Of a DNA stretch of 64,000 nt, positions 26,677-35,171 are shown piece by piece. How positions within the stretch are numbered: the stretch's first letter is position 1; each line of letters begins with the position of its first letter. The translations under genes and the position numbers were made by a program. The notes under the pieces are model-generated. The model was not told the origin of the DNA and did not search any database. It saw nothing but the letters and a program-made list of their open reading frames with translations. This DNA comes from Xiashengella succiniciproducens (GTDB lineage: Bacteria; Bacteroidota; Bacteroidia; Bacteroidales; Marinilabiliaceae): NCBI RefSeq assembly GCF_023674465.1, contig NZ_CP098400.1, forward strand, positions 1,702,801 through 1,766,800. The letters run 5' to 3'.

Positions 26677-29307
26677 TCAGGGTTTTGTTATCGACCTGTA
26701 TATCACATCCTGAATATCTGTCCGAATATTTAATGTGGATAGCTTTCTGTTGTATGAATCAGGGTGTATCCTGTTAGACAGAAAGATATAGATCAGGTTA
26801 TACCGGGGATCCACCCAAACCATGGTTCCCGAAAAACCCTGATGGCCGTATGATTCAGCAGAAGCAAGTCGCGACACTGGAGTATCCTTTTTAGGATCCA
26901 TCTCCGGTTTATCAAAGCCCAATCCCCTCCTGTTTCCAGGCTCATGTGCAGAAGTAAAGAAGTCCACCGTCCCTGCACCAAGATAGCGGTATCCGCCATA
27001 CTCACCTTTATTAAGGTACATCTGCAAGAGCTTGGCAAGATCATTTGCATTGCCAAATAGTCCGGCATGTCCTGCCACCCCTCCCATCAGTGCAGCAGTC
27101 TGGTCGTGAACATAGCCCTGCAGAGTTTGCTTCCTGAAAGTCTGATCGTCCTCTGTTGGAGCAGCCATTACAGCAAAGCCATATTTCCAAGGATTAAACA
27201 TCAGGGAAGCACTACCTATTTTACTGTAAAACAATTCACTGGCAGCATTTTCCATCGGCATTCCGCTAACATTCTCAATAATCCTCTTCAACAGAATAAA
27301 ATTGAGGTCACTATACAGATAGATAGGCTTTCTTAGCTTGGAAGCAAGAACCAGATAGTACATCGAATCAACATAGTTGTGATTCAGATACACATTTTCA
27401 GCCACAGTGACAGAAAACAATGAGTCCTTTCTGTTGCTGATCAGGTAATCCTTATATACCAGGTTTTTGTTCATATACAGGTTGTTGTCAACCTTGTATG
27501 GATGGGTTGACGAACGTTTCTTGCTATACAGGTCTCCTTTTAGCATTGACTTATCAAGTATCTCTGTATGAAATGGAATAGAAGCCTGAAGTCCCGACTG
27601 GTGCAACAGAAGTTGTCTGACAGTTATATCCCTCTTATCTGTAGTATCTGCTTCAGGAAGGTAGGTGCTAATCGGATCATTAAGCGCCCACAATCCATCA
27701 TCATAAGTACGCATTACAACAGGCATTGTCCCAGCAATCTTGGTTACAGAGGCCAGATCATAGATATCACTGTTTTTTACAAGTCTCTTCTTCTTATAAT
27801 TGTGCCATCCGTAACTTCTATGTAAAACTACAACCCCGTTTCTTGCAACAAGAACCTGTGCACCTGGCGTTGCATTCTGCTTAATAGCCTTTTCAACAAT
27901 CTTGTCAATCAATGCCAGGGTATCGCTACTCAGGCCAACCTCTTCAGGCAGGCCATACTTAAGTCTTGTAACATCACAATGTATTGCCATTGAGGCAAGA
28001 TACCCATATACTTCACGAGGAGCTTTGGGTGATGTGGCAACGCCATTGAAAACGACCTGAGCCATTATTTCCCATACAAAAGGGTTAGCTGAAGGTGCCA
28101 GGACCATCCCATCCAGACCGGAAGGCCATGCAGAAAAAGGTAGATTCCCAGGATCTCCGGCCCATACAAGAACCAAAGATGTACCGGGATAATAAATCCG
28201 AATAGACTTTATCACCTCTTCAAGTGGCACACTCTGGTAATAAGAAGGATCGCTAAGCAGGAAGATTAAATCGTATCGAAAAGGATGTAGCAACATTGGT
28301 TGCTGCCTTATATAGTTATCAGCCATCCTTACAAAGTTATTGCCATGCAGCATTCCCTTTGTGTAATATCCAACCTTCATATCTAGCTGGGTAAAAGGAA
28401 ATAGCTTTTTGTAGTGAGGCTGAAACAGACTTACTGAGGATTCATATACCCGCCTGAAAGTAAGCAACAGCTCCTTTTCAGATAGTTTAGGGCTGAAAAA
28501 ATAATGTGTTTCAGTTGAGAGATACTTCATTATAAGTGCATTCCTGCAGGAATGCACTAGTATATCCTCATCCAGCCATCTGTCCCGGAATGCATTTAGT
28601 AAACGCTCATAATCCTTTGTATAATCATTGGTTATTAGCAGCTTACCATCTTCAAGAACCTGCCTGACTGACAGTGCAGCACCGGCGACCATGGAAATAC
28701 CTTTCTCATCCCCCACCTGCGGAAGGTTTATTACCGGAAGGCTGGATGGCAGCAGACTGTTGATATGTGAAGGAACCAAACAGGCTTCAGCATAAAAGGC
28801 ATTTAGGCTATATGCATCTGGTCTGAATGGAATCCATAGTGAGGACATAGCTAGCGCCCCTGGATGCTCATCTCCATTAGCCACATTGATTGATGGCAGT
28901 GGAACAATATCGCTCAGGAAGCAATTTACTCCACTTCTTGCAAATGTGTCGGCAAGCCAGCGTATCATCCCGTCGCGGCTCTCGGGGGAGCACACAAGCA
29001 GGGTCTTTTCATCCGGAAAAGGCATTGGCATTGAACCCATCTCAAAGCCTCCTCTTATATCTACAATAGCTCTTGTAAAGGATGAAGGCTTAATATCAAG
29101 ATGTTCAATAGCTAAGGGATCAACAACTGTAAATCCCGGTTGTCCCAGCAGAATCAAGGCGAGTTTATCCTCCAACCTCAAGGTTGGGTATATAGAATCA
29201 GCCCATATACCAGCCTTCTCAATTGATGTATTCCCCACAATTGACGAAGCAGCCGGAAAATAAAAGGCAAACAACAAACAAAAACTCACTAAGATCCTGA
29301 AAATCAT
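26677..29307 (-). CDS. GH3-like / serine hydrolase (beta-lactamase) fusion with degenerate GH3 half
   Basis: 876 residues from the ATG at 29307 (GTG codons lie just upstream). Signal peptide IFRILVSFCLLFAFYFPAAS. Residues 30-460 recall the GH3 beta-N-acetylhexosaminidase domain fused to serine hydrolases in Bacteroidota (WADSIYPTLRLEDKLALILL; RDRWLDEDILVHSCRNALIM), but the GH3 catalytic KHFPGHG...DSH segment is missing; only PSHINSLLPSSLPVINLPQV remains near it. The second half is a complete class C-type serine hydrolase: SVTK in DLASVTKIAGT, YSDLNFILLKRI, and GHQGFSGTMVW (HxG). It is shorter than usual fusions (about 970-1000). Probably a periplasmic or surface peptidoglycan-related hydrolase whose sugar-cutting half has been lost. 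Confidence 0.8.
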   Translation of the reverse strand: MIFRILVSFCLLFAFYFPAASSIVGNTSIEKAGIWADSIYPTLRLEDKLALILLGQPGFTVVDPLAIEHLDIKPSSFTRAIVDIRGGFEMGSMPMPFPDEKTLLVCSPESRDGMIRWLADTFARSGVNCFLSDIVPLPSINVANGDEHPGALAMSSLWIPFRPDAYSLNAFYAEACLVPSHINSLLPSSLPVINLPQVGDEKGISMVAGAALSVRQVLEDGKLLITNDYTKDYERLLNAFRDRWLDEDILVHSCRNALIMKYLSTETHYFFSPKLSEKELLLTFRRVYESSVSLFQPHYKKLFPFTQLDMKVGYYTKGMLHGNNFVRMADNYIRQQPMLLHPFRYDLIFLLSDPSYYQSVPLEEVIKSIRIYYPGTSLVLVWAGDPGNLPFSAWPSGLDGMVLAPSANPFVWEIMAQVVFNGVATSPKAPREVYGYLASMAIHCDVTRLKYGLPEEVGLSSDTLALIDKIVEKAIKQNATPGAQVLVARNGVVVLHRSYGWHNYKKKRLVKNSDIYDLASVTKIAGTMPVVMRTYDDGLWALNDPISTYLPEADTTDKRDITVRQLLLHQSGLQASIPFHTEILDKSMLKGDLYSKKRSSTHPYKVDNNLYMNKNLVYKDYLISNRKDSLFSVTVAENVYLNHNYVDSMYYLVLASKLRKPIYLYSDLNFILLKRIIENVSGMPMENAASELFYSKIGSASLMFNPWKYGFAVMAAPTEDDQTFRKQTLQGYVHDQTAALMGGVAGHAGLFGNANDLAKLLQMYLNKGEYGGYRYLGAGTVDFFTSAHEPGNRRGLGFDKPEMDPKKDTPVSRLASAESYGHQGFSGTMVWVDPRYNLIYIFLSNRIHPDSYNRKLSTLNIRTDIQDVIYRSITKP

Positions 29308-29624
29308 CACCACAAAAAATATTAGGGAAACAGCTAAATATCAAACAAAACATGCTGCTAAGCACTATCTGCGGGCATTCATGTATTACAAAAATAAGGT
29401 ATATTGCTATGTGAGTTATCTAATACTTAGAAAATTCGTTTATTTTATCAGAGAGTCCTATGTATTATAAAAAATAAGCTTAATTTTGGATGCGAGATAA
29501 CCCTCCATGCATTATGGCGCCAGAAGATGTTTGTTATCAGCATTGTTTCGTCAGCATTATTTAACCTTGACCTTACATGCTGAGTTTGATTATAGTGAGT
29601 TTTGAAATTGATTAAAACACAATT
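29308..29624. other. intergenic region between divergent genes
   Basis: About 315 bases between the hydrolase fusion and the receiver gene. TAATTTTG at 29481-29488 is a possible plus-strand -7 element but lacks a spaced TTTG and lies 137 bp before the ATG. No open frame or clear hairpin seen. Confidence 0.4.
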
Positions 29625-30026
29625 ATGTCGGACAATTTAAGCAATGCGTTAAACCAAAACTGGGAGGATAAAACCATTCTGGTAGTAGAAGACGTCGATA
29701 CGAACAAAATCTTTTTTGATGCAGCTTTGCGTAGAACCAAGGCCAAGATACTCTGGGCAAAAGACGGACAGGAAGCCATTGACATGTTCAGGGACAACAA
29801 GATTGACCTTGTTTTGATGGACCTTCAGCTTCCCGTTATGGACGGTTACACAGCTACACGTGAAATCAAGAAGATCAACCCCGATATTCCGGTAATTGCG
29901 CAGACTGCACACGTTATGTCAGGAGAGAGGGAAAAGTGCATGGAGGTGGGCTGTAATGATTATCTGGCTAAGCCTATACGCTTACAAATTTTAATAGAAA
30001 CGCTTTCTAAATACCTTAACCAATAG
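29625..30026 (+). CDS. single-domain response regulator receiver
   Basis: 133 residues, one CheY-like receiver and nothing else. Acidic pair in VVEDVD (E22-D23), phospho-acceptor D66 in LVLMDLQLPVMDG, switch Thr in IAQTAH (T94), and K116 in YLAKP. No histidine kinase is adjacent, so its partner is elsewhere. An N-terminal 15-residue extension (MSDNLSNALNQNWED) precedes the fold. Resembles the receivers attached to hybrid kinases in this phylum. Cytosolic phosphorelay or output by protein-protein contact (inference). Confidence 0.9.
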   Translation: MSDNLSNALNQNWEDKTILVVEDVDTNKIFFDAALRRTKAKILWAKDGQEAIDMFRDNKIDLVLMDLQLPVMDGYTATREIKKINPDIPVIAQTAHVMSGEREKCMEVGCNDYLAKPIRLQILIETLSKYLNQ

Positions 30027-30059
30027 GTAATCGGACAATTAGAAAATATTGAACTTAGA

Positions 30060-30093
30060 CAAAAAAGGCTGACCATCAGGTCAGCCTTTTTTG
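30060..30093. terminator. bidirectional terminator
   Basis: 14-bp perfect stem AAAAAAGGCTGACC (30061-30074) / GGTCAGCCTTTTTT (30079-30092), loop ATCA, between convergent genes. Confidence 0.92.
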
Positions 30094-30094
30094 T

Positions 30095-32062
30095 CTACAA
30101 TATAGTGACTTCAGTTCTACGGTTTCGTGCCCTTCCTTCAGGAGTACTATTGTCAGCCACCGGCATTGAAAGGCCGAAGCCCTTATATTCAAGCCTCTTT
30201 GCATCAATTCCTCTGTTGACCAGGTGGTTATATACAGATTTAGCCCTATTTTCTGATAAGCGTTGGTTGTAAGCGGCATTTCCTTGATTATCAGTATGAC
30301 CACCAATCAATATTCTTACCTCCGGATTATCTCTCAGGAAGGAATAAAGTCCTTCGAGTTCCACAAGCGACTCTTCCTTTAGTTCATAAGAATCCGTTTC
30401 AAAGAAGATATTCTCAAGAGTTGTCTTTGCACCCGTTCTGATTGGGTATAGACCAATATCAAGCTGATATGGTTTGAAAACGGAATACTCATTCTCAAGG
30501 TCAAAATGTCCAGAGTAAAACATATAGCCGGGATGCGCAGCTTTGAAGGCATATCGGCCTCCAAGAGGAAGACAGACAAGAAATTGTCCAGATTGGTTAC
30601 TTCTAGACTCCACCACTGTCTTTCCATTCCCAAGATTCTTGAGCTCAAAATCTGCCGGAAGAGTCTCACCTGTTTCTATATCGAAGACCCGTCCTTTGAC
30701 ATAGGAAACTGGATCAGGTCTTATTGGTTCGGGCAATTCAAAGGTATAGATCACCTTGTTTTTTCGTCCTTCCATCATTCCGTCACTTGAGAAATATGCT
30801 CTGTCACCCCTGGCATTTACTATAAAGCCCATCTCATCACCCTGTGTGTTTATAGGATAACCTACATTAACCGGCATTTGCCATTCACCGTCACTATTTC
30901 TGCGACTGAAAAAGATATCCTGCTCTCCCATTCCTCCATGGCCGTCAGATGAAAAATACAAAGTCTTATTATCATGGTGAATAAATGGAGAATTCTCCTC
31001 TCCTGTAGTATTAATATTTGCGCCCAGATTAACCGGACTGCCAAATATGGGAATCCCTTCAGGATTATACTTCTCAATGGTAGCCATCCAAATATCCTTG
31101 TCTCCTCTGCCACCCGGTCTGTTGCTCACAAAATAGAGTGTCTTGCCATCGGATGAAAAAGAAGGCTGGCTTTCCCAATATGGAGTGTTGAGTGGCATAC
31201 CCAGATTTACAGGAGCACTCCACCCGCTGCCGGTTTTCCGTGAAAAATATATATCACAACTCCCCCTTCCGTCAGACCTGCCGCAGGCTGTAAAAAACAT
31301 CATATTACCATCAGCAGAAAGCGACTGAGCTCCCTCATTACCATCGGTATTTATATCCCCTTCAAGTGCAAAACGCCTGCTCCAGTTGCCATTATCATCC
31401 CTGTATGAATAAAAGAAGTCCTCCTGAAAGAAAAGTGCTGACTTTGGCAGTTCCTTTTCCATAAAGAGCTGCTCATCACGTGGCTTAAGCACAGTGATTA
31501 TAAGCGTTTGTTCATCCGCAGTAACACTGGGCCAGTACTCGTCATAGTCCGGATGTAGCGGTTCACCAGCAGGTTCCAGGTTTATCTCATAGGCATTCTC
31601 AACTGCATGTGCTGCGAAGCGTGCCCGGTCCAACCATTTGTTAAGTTCTTCGGCATTCCTTTTATCACTATATTTCCACTTATATTTTTCGAGCCATTCA
31701 ACAGCCTCCTTAAAGCGGCCTACCCTGACAGAAGCAACACCAATATTGTACATAGTAGCAGGGAAAAATAGGGAATCTATCTGGTATGCCTTCATAAGTG
31801 CATCAAGCTCCCGATTATAATCACCTGTAGAGTTGTATATATCACCAAGGACAAGGTAGGGTTCGATAAACTTATCATCCCTCCTGATAGCCTCATAAAG
31901 GGCATCAATTGCAGGAGTAAGTCTGCCATTACTGAAATGATCGATTGCAAGCTCATAACTCTTGATAGCTGCACGATTCTTCGTAGTCAGGTTTTTCTGG
32001 GCATCAGCAAACTGAGCCCCAAAAAGGAAGGCAAACGCCAGCAATTTCAACACCTTATTCAT
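30095..32062 (-). CDS. PorE-like TPR / beta-propeller / OmpA-domain outer-membrane-associated protein
   Basis: 655 residues. Order: signal peptide MNKVLKLLAFAFLFGAQFADA, TPR region about 30-140, PD40/WD40-like propeller repeats about 190-440 (e.g. EGAQSLSADGNMMFFTACGR, SQPSFSSDGKTLYFVSNRPG, NSPFIHHDNKTLYFSSDGHG), a carboxypeptidase-regulatory-like domain about 455-530, and an OmpA C-terminal peptidoglycan-binding domain from 545 (IGGHTDNQGNAAYNQRLSEN, RARNRRTEV). This order matches PorE of the type IX secretion system in Porphyromonas, but the phylum has many paralogues of the same build, so assignment to secretion is tentative. Probably anchors an outer-membrane complex to peptidoglycan. 22 bp downstream of plsC in the same direction. 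Confidence 0.8.
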   Translation of the reverse strand: MNKVLKLLAFAFLFGAQFADAQKNLTTKNRAAIKSYELAIDHFSNGRLTPAIDALYEAIRRDDKFIEPYLVLGDIYNSTGDYNRELDALMKAYQIDSLFFPATMYNIGVASVRVGRFKEAVEWLEKYKWKYSDKRNAEELNKWLDRARFAAHAVENAYEINLEPAGEPLHPDYDEYWPSVTADEQTLIITVLKPRDEQLFMEKELPKSALFFQEDFFYSYRDDNGNWSRRFALEGDINTDGNEGAQSLSADGNMMFFTACGRSDGRGSCDIYFSRKTGSGWSAPVNLGMPLNTPYWESQPSFSSDGKTLYFVSNRPGGRGDKDIWMATIEKYNPEGIPIFGSPVNLGANINTTGEENSPFIHHDNKTLYFSSDGHGGMGEQDIFFSRRNSDGEWQMPVNVGYPINTQGDEMGFIVNARGDRAYFSSDGMMEGRKNKVIYTFELPEPIRPDPVSYVKGRVFDIETGETLPADFELKNLGNGKTVVESRSNQSGQFLVCLPLGGRYAFKAAHPGYMFYSGHFDLENEYSVFKPYQLDIGLYPIRTGAKTTLENIFFETDSYELKEESLVELEGLYSFLRDNPEVRILIGGHTDNQGNAAYNQRLSENRAKSVYNHLVNRGIDAKRLEYKGFGLSMPVADNSTPEGRARNRRTEVTIL

Positions 32063-32083
32063 TTCACCCCCGTTTCATTATTA

Positions 32084-32800
32084 CTACAAAGCAGACTCAA
32101 TTATTTGTCGTGCATGATCCGACAATTCCTGCTGACTATCGATATAATCAGCAGTCTTTATTACCGGATGGATGACAATACCAGCCCTTCCAGGCATCAG
32201 ATCTAGAAAGTCTCCGCTACATATTTTATAACTATCAACTATTGTCACCGGCAAAATGTCAAGTTCAAGGTCTCTTGCCAGTTTGAACGCTCCATTCTTA
32301 AATCTGTTCATCTCCTTACGACGGCTTCTGGTTCCTTCAGGGAAGATAACAACAGAAACACCATTTACAAGCTTTTTACGAGCCTCTTCCAGCGAGCGGG
32401 CTGCCTCACGAGGTGATGAGCGGTCTATAAAAATATGGCCAACCTTCTCGCATGCATAGCCGACAAAAGGAATGGTTCTAAGTTCCTTCTTCATTACCCA
32501 CCTGAAATCAACAGGCATATTACCATACAGTAGAAAAATATCCCAGATACTCTGGTGGTTTGACACAATAACATAGGACTTCCCGGGCTCAATGTTTTCA
32601 CGTCCTTTGATAAACACACTTACGGGTGTTATCCAACAAGTAACCCGCGCCCAGCAGGACCCTATAAAATTGCCCACTCTAGAAGAGAATATCATTGAAG
32701 TTGAGGCAGAAAGCAGTGCTGTCAGAAGGGTAATGACCAGCATCAGTGGAGCAAAGATTAGCCACTTATATGGCTGGTAAAGGATATATTTTGCAGTCAT
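32084..32800 (-). CDS. plsC: 1-acyl-sn-glycerol-3-phosphate acyltransferase
   Basis: 238 residues from the ATG at 32800. A TTG at 32824 is in frame, but it falls in a -7 element (TATTTTTG, complement of 32822-32829), so it would not be in the message. PlsC acylates lysophosphatidic acid to phosphatidic acid in phospholipid synthesis. Motifs: VSNHQSIWDIFLLY (NHxxxxD), WVMKKELRTIPFVG, IFIDRSSPREAARSL, VIFPEGTRSRRKEM, and VPVTI-like ILPVTIVDS. N-terminal membrane segment LIFAPLMLVITLLTALLS. Inner membrane. Confidence 0.92.
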   Translation of the reverse strand: MTAKYILYQPYKWLIFAPLMLVITLLTALLSASTSMIFSSRVGNFIGSCWARVTCWITPVSVFIKGRENIEPGKSYVIVSNHQSIWDIFLLYGNMPVDFRWVMKKELRTIPFVGYACEKVGHIFIDRSSPREAARSLEEARKKLVNGVSVVIFPEGTRSRRKEMNRFKNGAFKLARDLELDILPVTIVDSYKICSGDFLDLMPGRAGIVIHPVIKTADYIDSQQELSDHARQIIESAL

Positions 32801-32860
32801 GGTTATAGCTCTTGATACAGGCAAAAATAGAAGTTCTTTGTAAAAGAACAGCCTAATAAT

Positions 32861-32891
32861 AAAAAAAGGTCGCCCCGAGGCGACCTTTTAT
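32861..32891 (-). terminator. terminator after DUF3078 gene
   Basis: 11-bp stem AAAAGGTCGCC (32864-32874) / GGCGACCTTTT (32879-32889), loop CCGA; the A run at 32861-32867 gives the T exit on the minus strand. Confidence 0.88.
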
Positions 32892-32911
32892 ACTGATATA
32901 CAAGGATTATG

Positions 32912-33811
32912 TTAGAACTTATAGCTTAGCCCAAATCCAAGAAGTTGCTTTGACTGCAGCTTGGTCCCCCTTTCGACAGGTATGTCATCAACAATCTCTG
33001 TTGTCTTTGTATCATGGTCATACAACAGTTGCAGTGAGAATACCGCAGTGAGGTAATCATTAATCTTCATGTTTAGACGACCTTCCCAATCCACATCAAT
33101 ATGGTCGGGATTATCGACAAGATTGGAGAATAGGTCCAGACGGGTAAAGAAGTCAACTCCCTTGATAATATTCTCCTTCTTGTACACAGACTTAAGAGAA
33201 GCACCAAACTCACTCCTCATCTTATCACCCGGATCCACACCATAAGCACCAGCATTTGACAATGAGTCATCAGCAACTATTGTGTGTTTGGAGGTCAGTG
33301 GTGAAATATAGAGTGAGAACTGATCATTAGGCTTGTAGTCCATACCAAGAGAAAACTGTAGGTAGGCAGGAGAAAGCAGTTCTGATATTACGACTGAGTT
33401 AGTTGGTGGATCCTGATAACCAGTAGTCATCTGCGTTTTGAAATCAAGCAAGGCTGTATAAAACCACTTATCACTTGCCTTATATCCGTATTTTGAGGTT
33501 AACAGTAGGCGGTCGTCTGTCTTGATAAGGTTGTCACTTCCCTGTTGTGATAAACCATAGCCTATGGTTAAGCTGTTATCCCACGCACTCTTGTTTTTTG
33601 CATAATTGGCGATGGTATTGAAGAGGAAGTTGCCCGATACCGAGTTACGTCCACCAGCTGCCCAATTATTGAGACTCACCTGAGAAAAGGTAAGAGATAC
33701 ATCCCCTCCAGTTTTCCAGTATTTCAGGGAATCTGCCTCATCCTGGGCATTCATGGCACTCAGGTTCAACATTCCAACACATAACAACCCAAAAAAGATT
33801 CTTGAATACAT
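32912..33811 (-). CDS. DUF3078 outer-membrane beta-barrel protein
   Basis: 299 residues from the ATG at 33811, chosen because it begins a clean signal peptide (MYSRIFFGLLCVGMLNLSAM, cleaved before QDEAD). The longer frame upstream has no such feature. DUF3078 landmarks: WKTGGDVSLTFSQVSLNNWA and AGGRNSVSGNFLFNTIANYA, then alternating amphipathic strands ending in GFGLSYKF, the usual outer-membrane C-terminal aromatic. Function of the family is unknown. It is a single-gene unit with a terminator behind. Confidence 0.85.
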   Translation of the reverse strand: MYSRIFFGLLCVGMLNLSAMNAQDEADSLKYWKTGGDVSLTFSQVSLNNWAAGGRNSVSGNFLFNTIANYAKNKSAWDNSLTIGYGLSQQGSDNLIKTDDRLLLTSKYGYKASDKWFYTALLDFKTQMTTGYQDPPTNSVVISELLSPAYLQFSLGMDYKPNDQFSLYISPLTSKHTIVADDSLSNAGAYGVDPGDKMRSEFGASLKSVYKKENIIKGVDFFTRLDLFSNLVDNPDHIDVDWEGRLNMKINDYLTAVFSLQLLYDHDTKTTEIVDDIPVERGTKLQSKQLLGFGLSYKF

Positions 33812-34036
33812 AGCTATTAGTTTAAGGCTACCGATTAACAGCCCTCTTACAGGCAGGTTTGCCAGACAAATATCTACAATGCGAGGATATAATTCCAGTG
33901 TTTTGTTGAAAAAGAACCGCAATTCAATTCATAAAATCCACCTGTTGTAAAAATTTCTGATCCTATTAGTCATATTGCTATACATTTGTGCAACCTTCAA
34001 TATTTATTTGTGTCTTTTAATTAAAATCCACTAAGC

Positions 34037-34591
34037 TTGTCATCGGAGTATAAGGATATACACCAGCCCCTGGTCAGAAAGGCAATGAACGGAGATTCAA
34101 AGGCCTTGCATGAGCTGTACAAACTGTACAGCAGGGCGATGTACAATATTTGTTGCAGGATATTAAACAATGAAGCTGATGCCGAGGATATGTTACAGGA
34201 GATCTTTATTGAGGCGTTCAGCAAACTAAATAGTTTCCGTTTTGAATCAACCTTTGGAGCCTGGCTGAAGAGAATTACAGTCAACCGCTGTATTAACGAG
34301 CTCAGAAAAAGGAAGCTGGCGCTTGAGTATCAGGAAAACCTGCAAGAACCCAACCCCGAAGAATTAAAAGAACCCGATCAGGAAGATATTGAGCTGTCGG
34401 TTGAAAGAATCAGACATGCAATGGCGCTACTGCCTGATGGTTATAGAGTTATATTCTCCCTTTATATGCTTGAAGGCTATGACCATGAAGAAATAGCGTC
34501 AATACTCAATATCTCTGAATCAACTTCCAAAACCCAACTTATGAGAGCAAAGAAACGCATTATAGATATTCTTAATGTAGGAAAATATTAA
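34037..34591 (+). CDS. ECF-type RNA polymerase sigma factor
   Basis: 184 residues. Region 2: KALHELYKLYSRAMYNICCR and NEADAEDMLQEIFIEAFSKL, followed by FGAWLKRITVNRCINELRKR; region 4: LPDGYRVIFSLYMLEGYDHE with EEIASILNISESTSKTQLMR. The frame opens only at a TTG (34037); the first ATG (34085) would delete the first helix of region 2, so the TTG is the best start and may hold expression low. TACATTTG at 33981-33988 is a possible -7 element. It heads a tight operon with a putative anti-sigma factor next (18 bp), as is usual for surface-signalling ECF factors. Confidence 0.92.
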   Translation: MSSEYKDIHQPLVRKAMNGDSKALHELYKLYSRAMYNICCRILNNEADAEDMLQEIFIEAFSKLNSFRFESTFGAWLKRITVNRCINELRKRKLALEYQENLQEPNPEELKEPDQEDIELSVERIRHAMALLPDGYRVIFSLYMLEGYDHEEIASILNISESTSKTQLMRAKKRIIDILNVGKY

Positions 34592-34609
34592 TACCGGCAA
34601 CGGAAAGCC

Positions 34610-35161
34610 ATGGAAAAGAAAGACAAACTTGCGGATTTCATGAGGGAGAACAGGGAACTGTTTGATGACAGAGCCCCATCTCCCGAGCTGTGGGATAATA
34701 TCAGCCGACAGCTAAATACAGGGTCACGCAAACGCAGATCCCTGGCCGTTAACTGGCTGTCGGGGGCAGCTGCGGCTCTGGTATTGACCTTGCTTGTGCC
34801 TACCGTATGGTATTCTACAAACGATGGACTTCAGAGCTACGACACTAGCCTCAGTGCGGAAATTTTCGAGATAACAAATTATTATGAAACCCAGATAGAA
34901 GAGAAAATACAGCTCGTCTCAACTCTAAGTGCCAACGAGCCTTCCATACGCACCGAACTCGATGCGGACCTGGAAAGACTTGACCAGGTACTGGCCGAAC
35001 TTAAAGAAGATTTAAAAGATGACGTCGCCAACAGGGAAGTAATATCTGCAATGATTCAGAATTATAGAATGAAACTGAGCATACTGGAACAGGTGCTGGA
35101 ATATGTGGACAATAGTCAATACAATTCCGATCAGGAAAACGAGATAGATTATCAATTATAA
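34610..35161 (+). CDS. putative anti-sigma factor, single-pass membrane protein
   Basis: 183 residues. Cytosolic N-terminal part of about 45 residues (DKLADFMRENRELFDDRAPS, PELWDNISRQL), one membrane helix (WLSGAAAALVLTLLVPTVWY, about 45-65), and a C-terminal periplasmic coiled-coil rich in Glu/Leu (ELDADLERLDQVLAELKEDL). The topology and place after the ECF gene indicate an anti-sigma factor, though no named zinc motif is present. The coiled coil may sense an envelope signal (inference). Confidence 0.75.
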   Translation: MEKKDKLADFMRENRELFDDRAPSPELWDNISRQLNTGSRKRRSLAVNWLSGAAAALVLTLLVPTVWYSTNDGLQSYDTSLSAEIFEITNYYETQIEEKIQLVSTLSANEPSIRTELDADLERLDQVLAELKEDLKDDVANREVISAMIQNYRMKLSILEQVLEYVDNSQYNSDQENEIDYQL

Positions 35162-35171
35162 GCGCAGCTAT

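Noticed and set aside
34085-34591. ATG at 34085 as the ECF sigma start
   Set aside because: It would delete the first residues of region 2 (LVRKAMNGDSKAL); the TTG at 34037 keeps the full domain.
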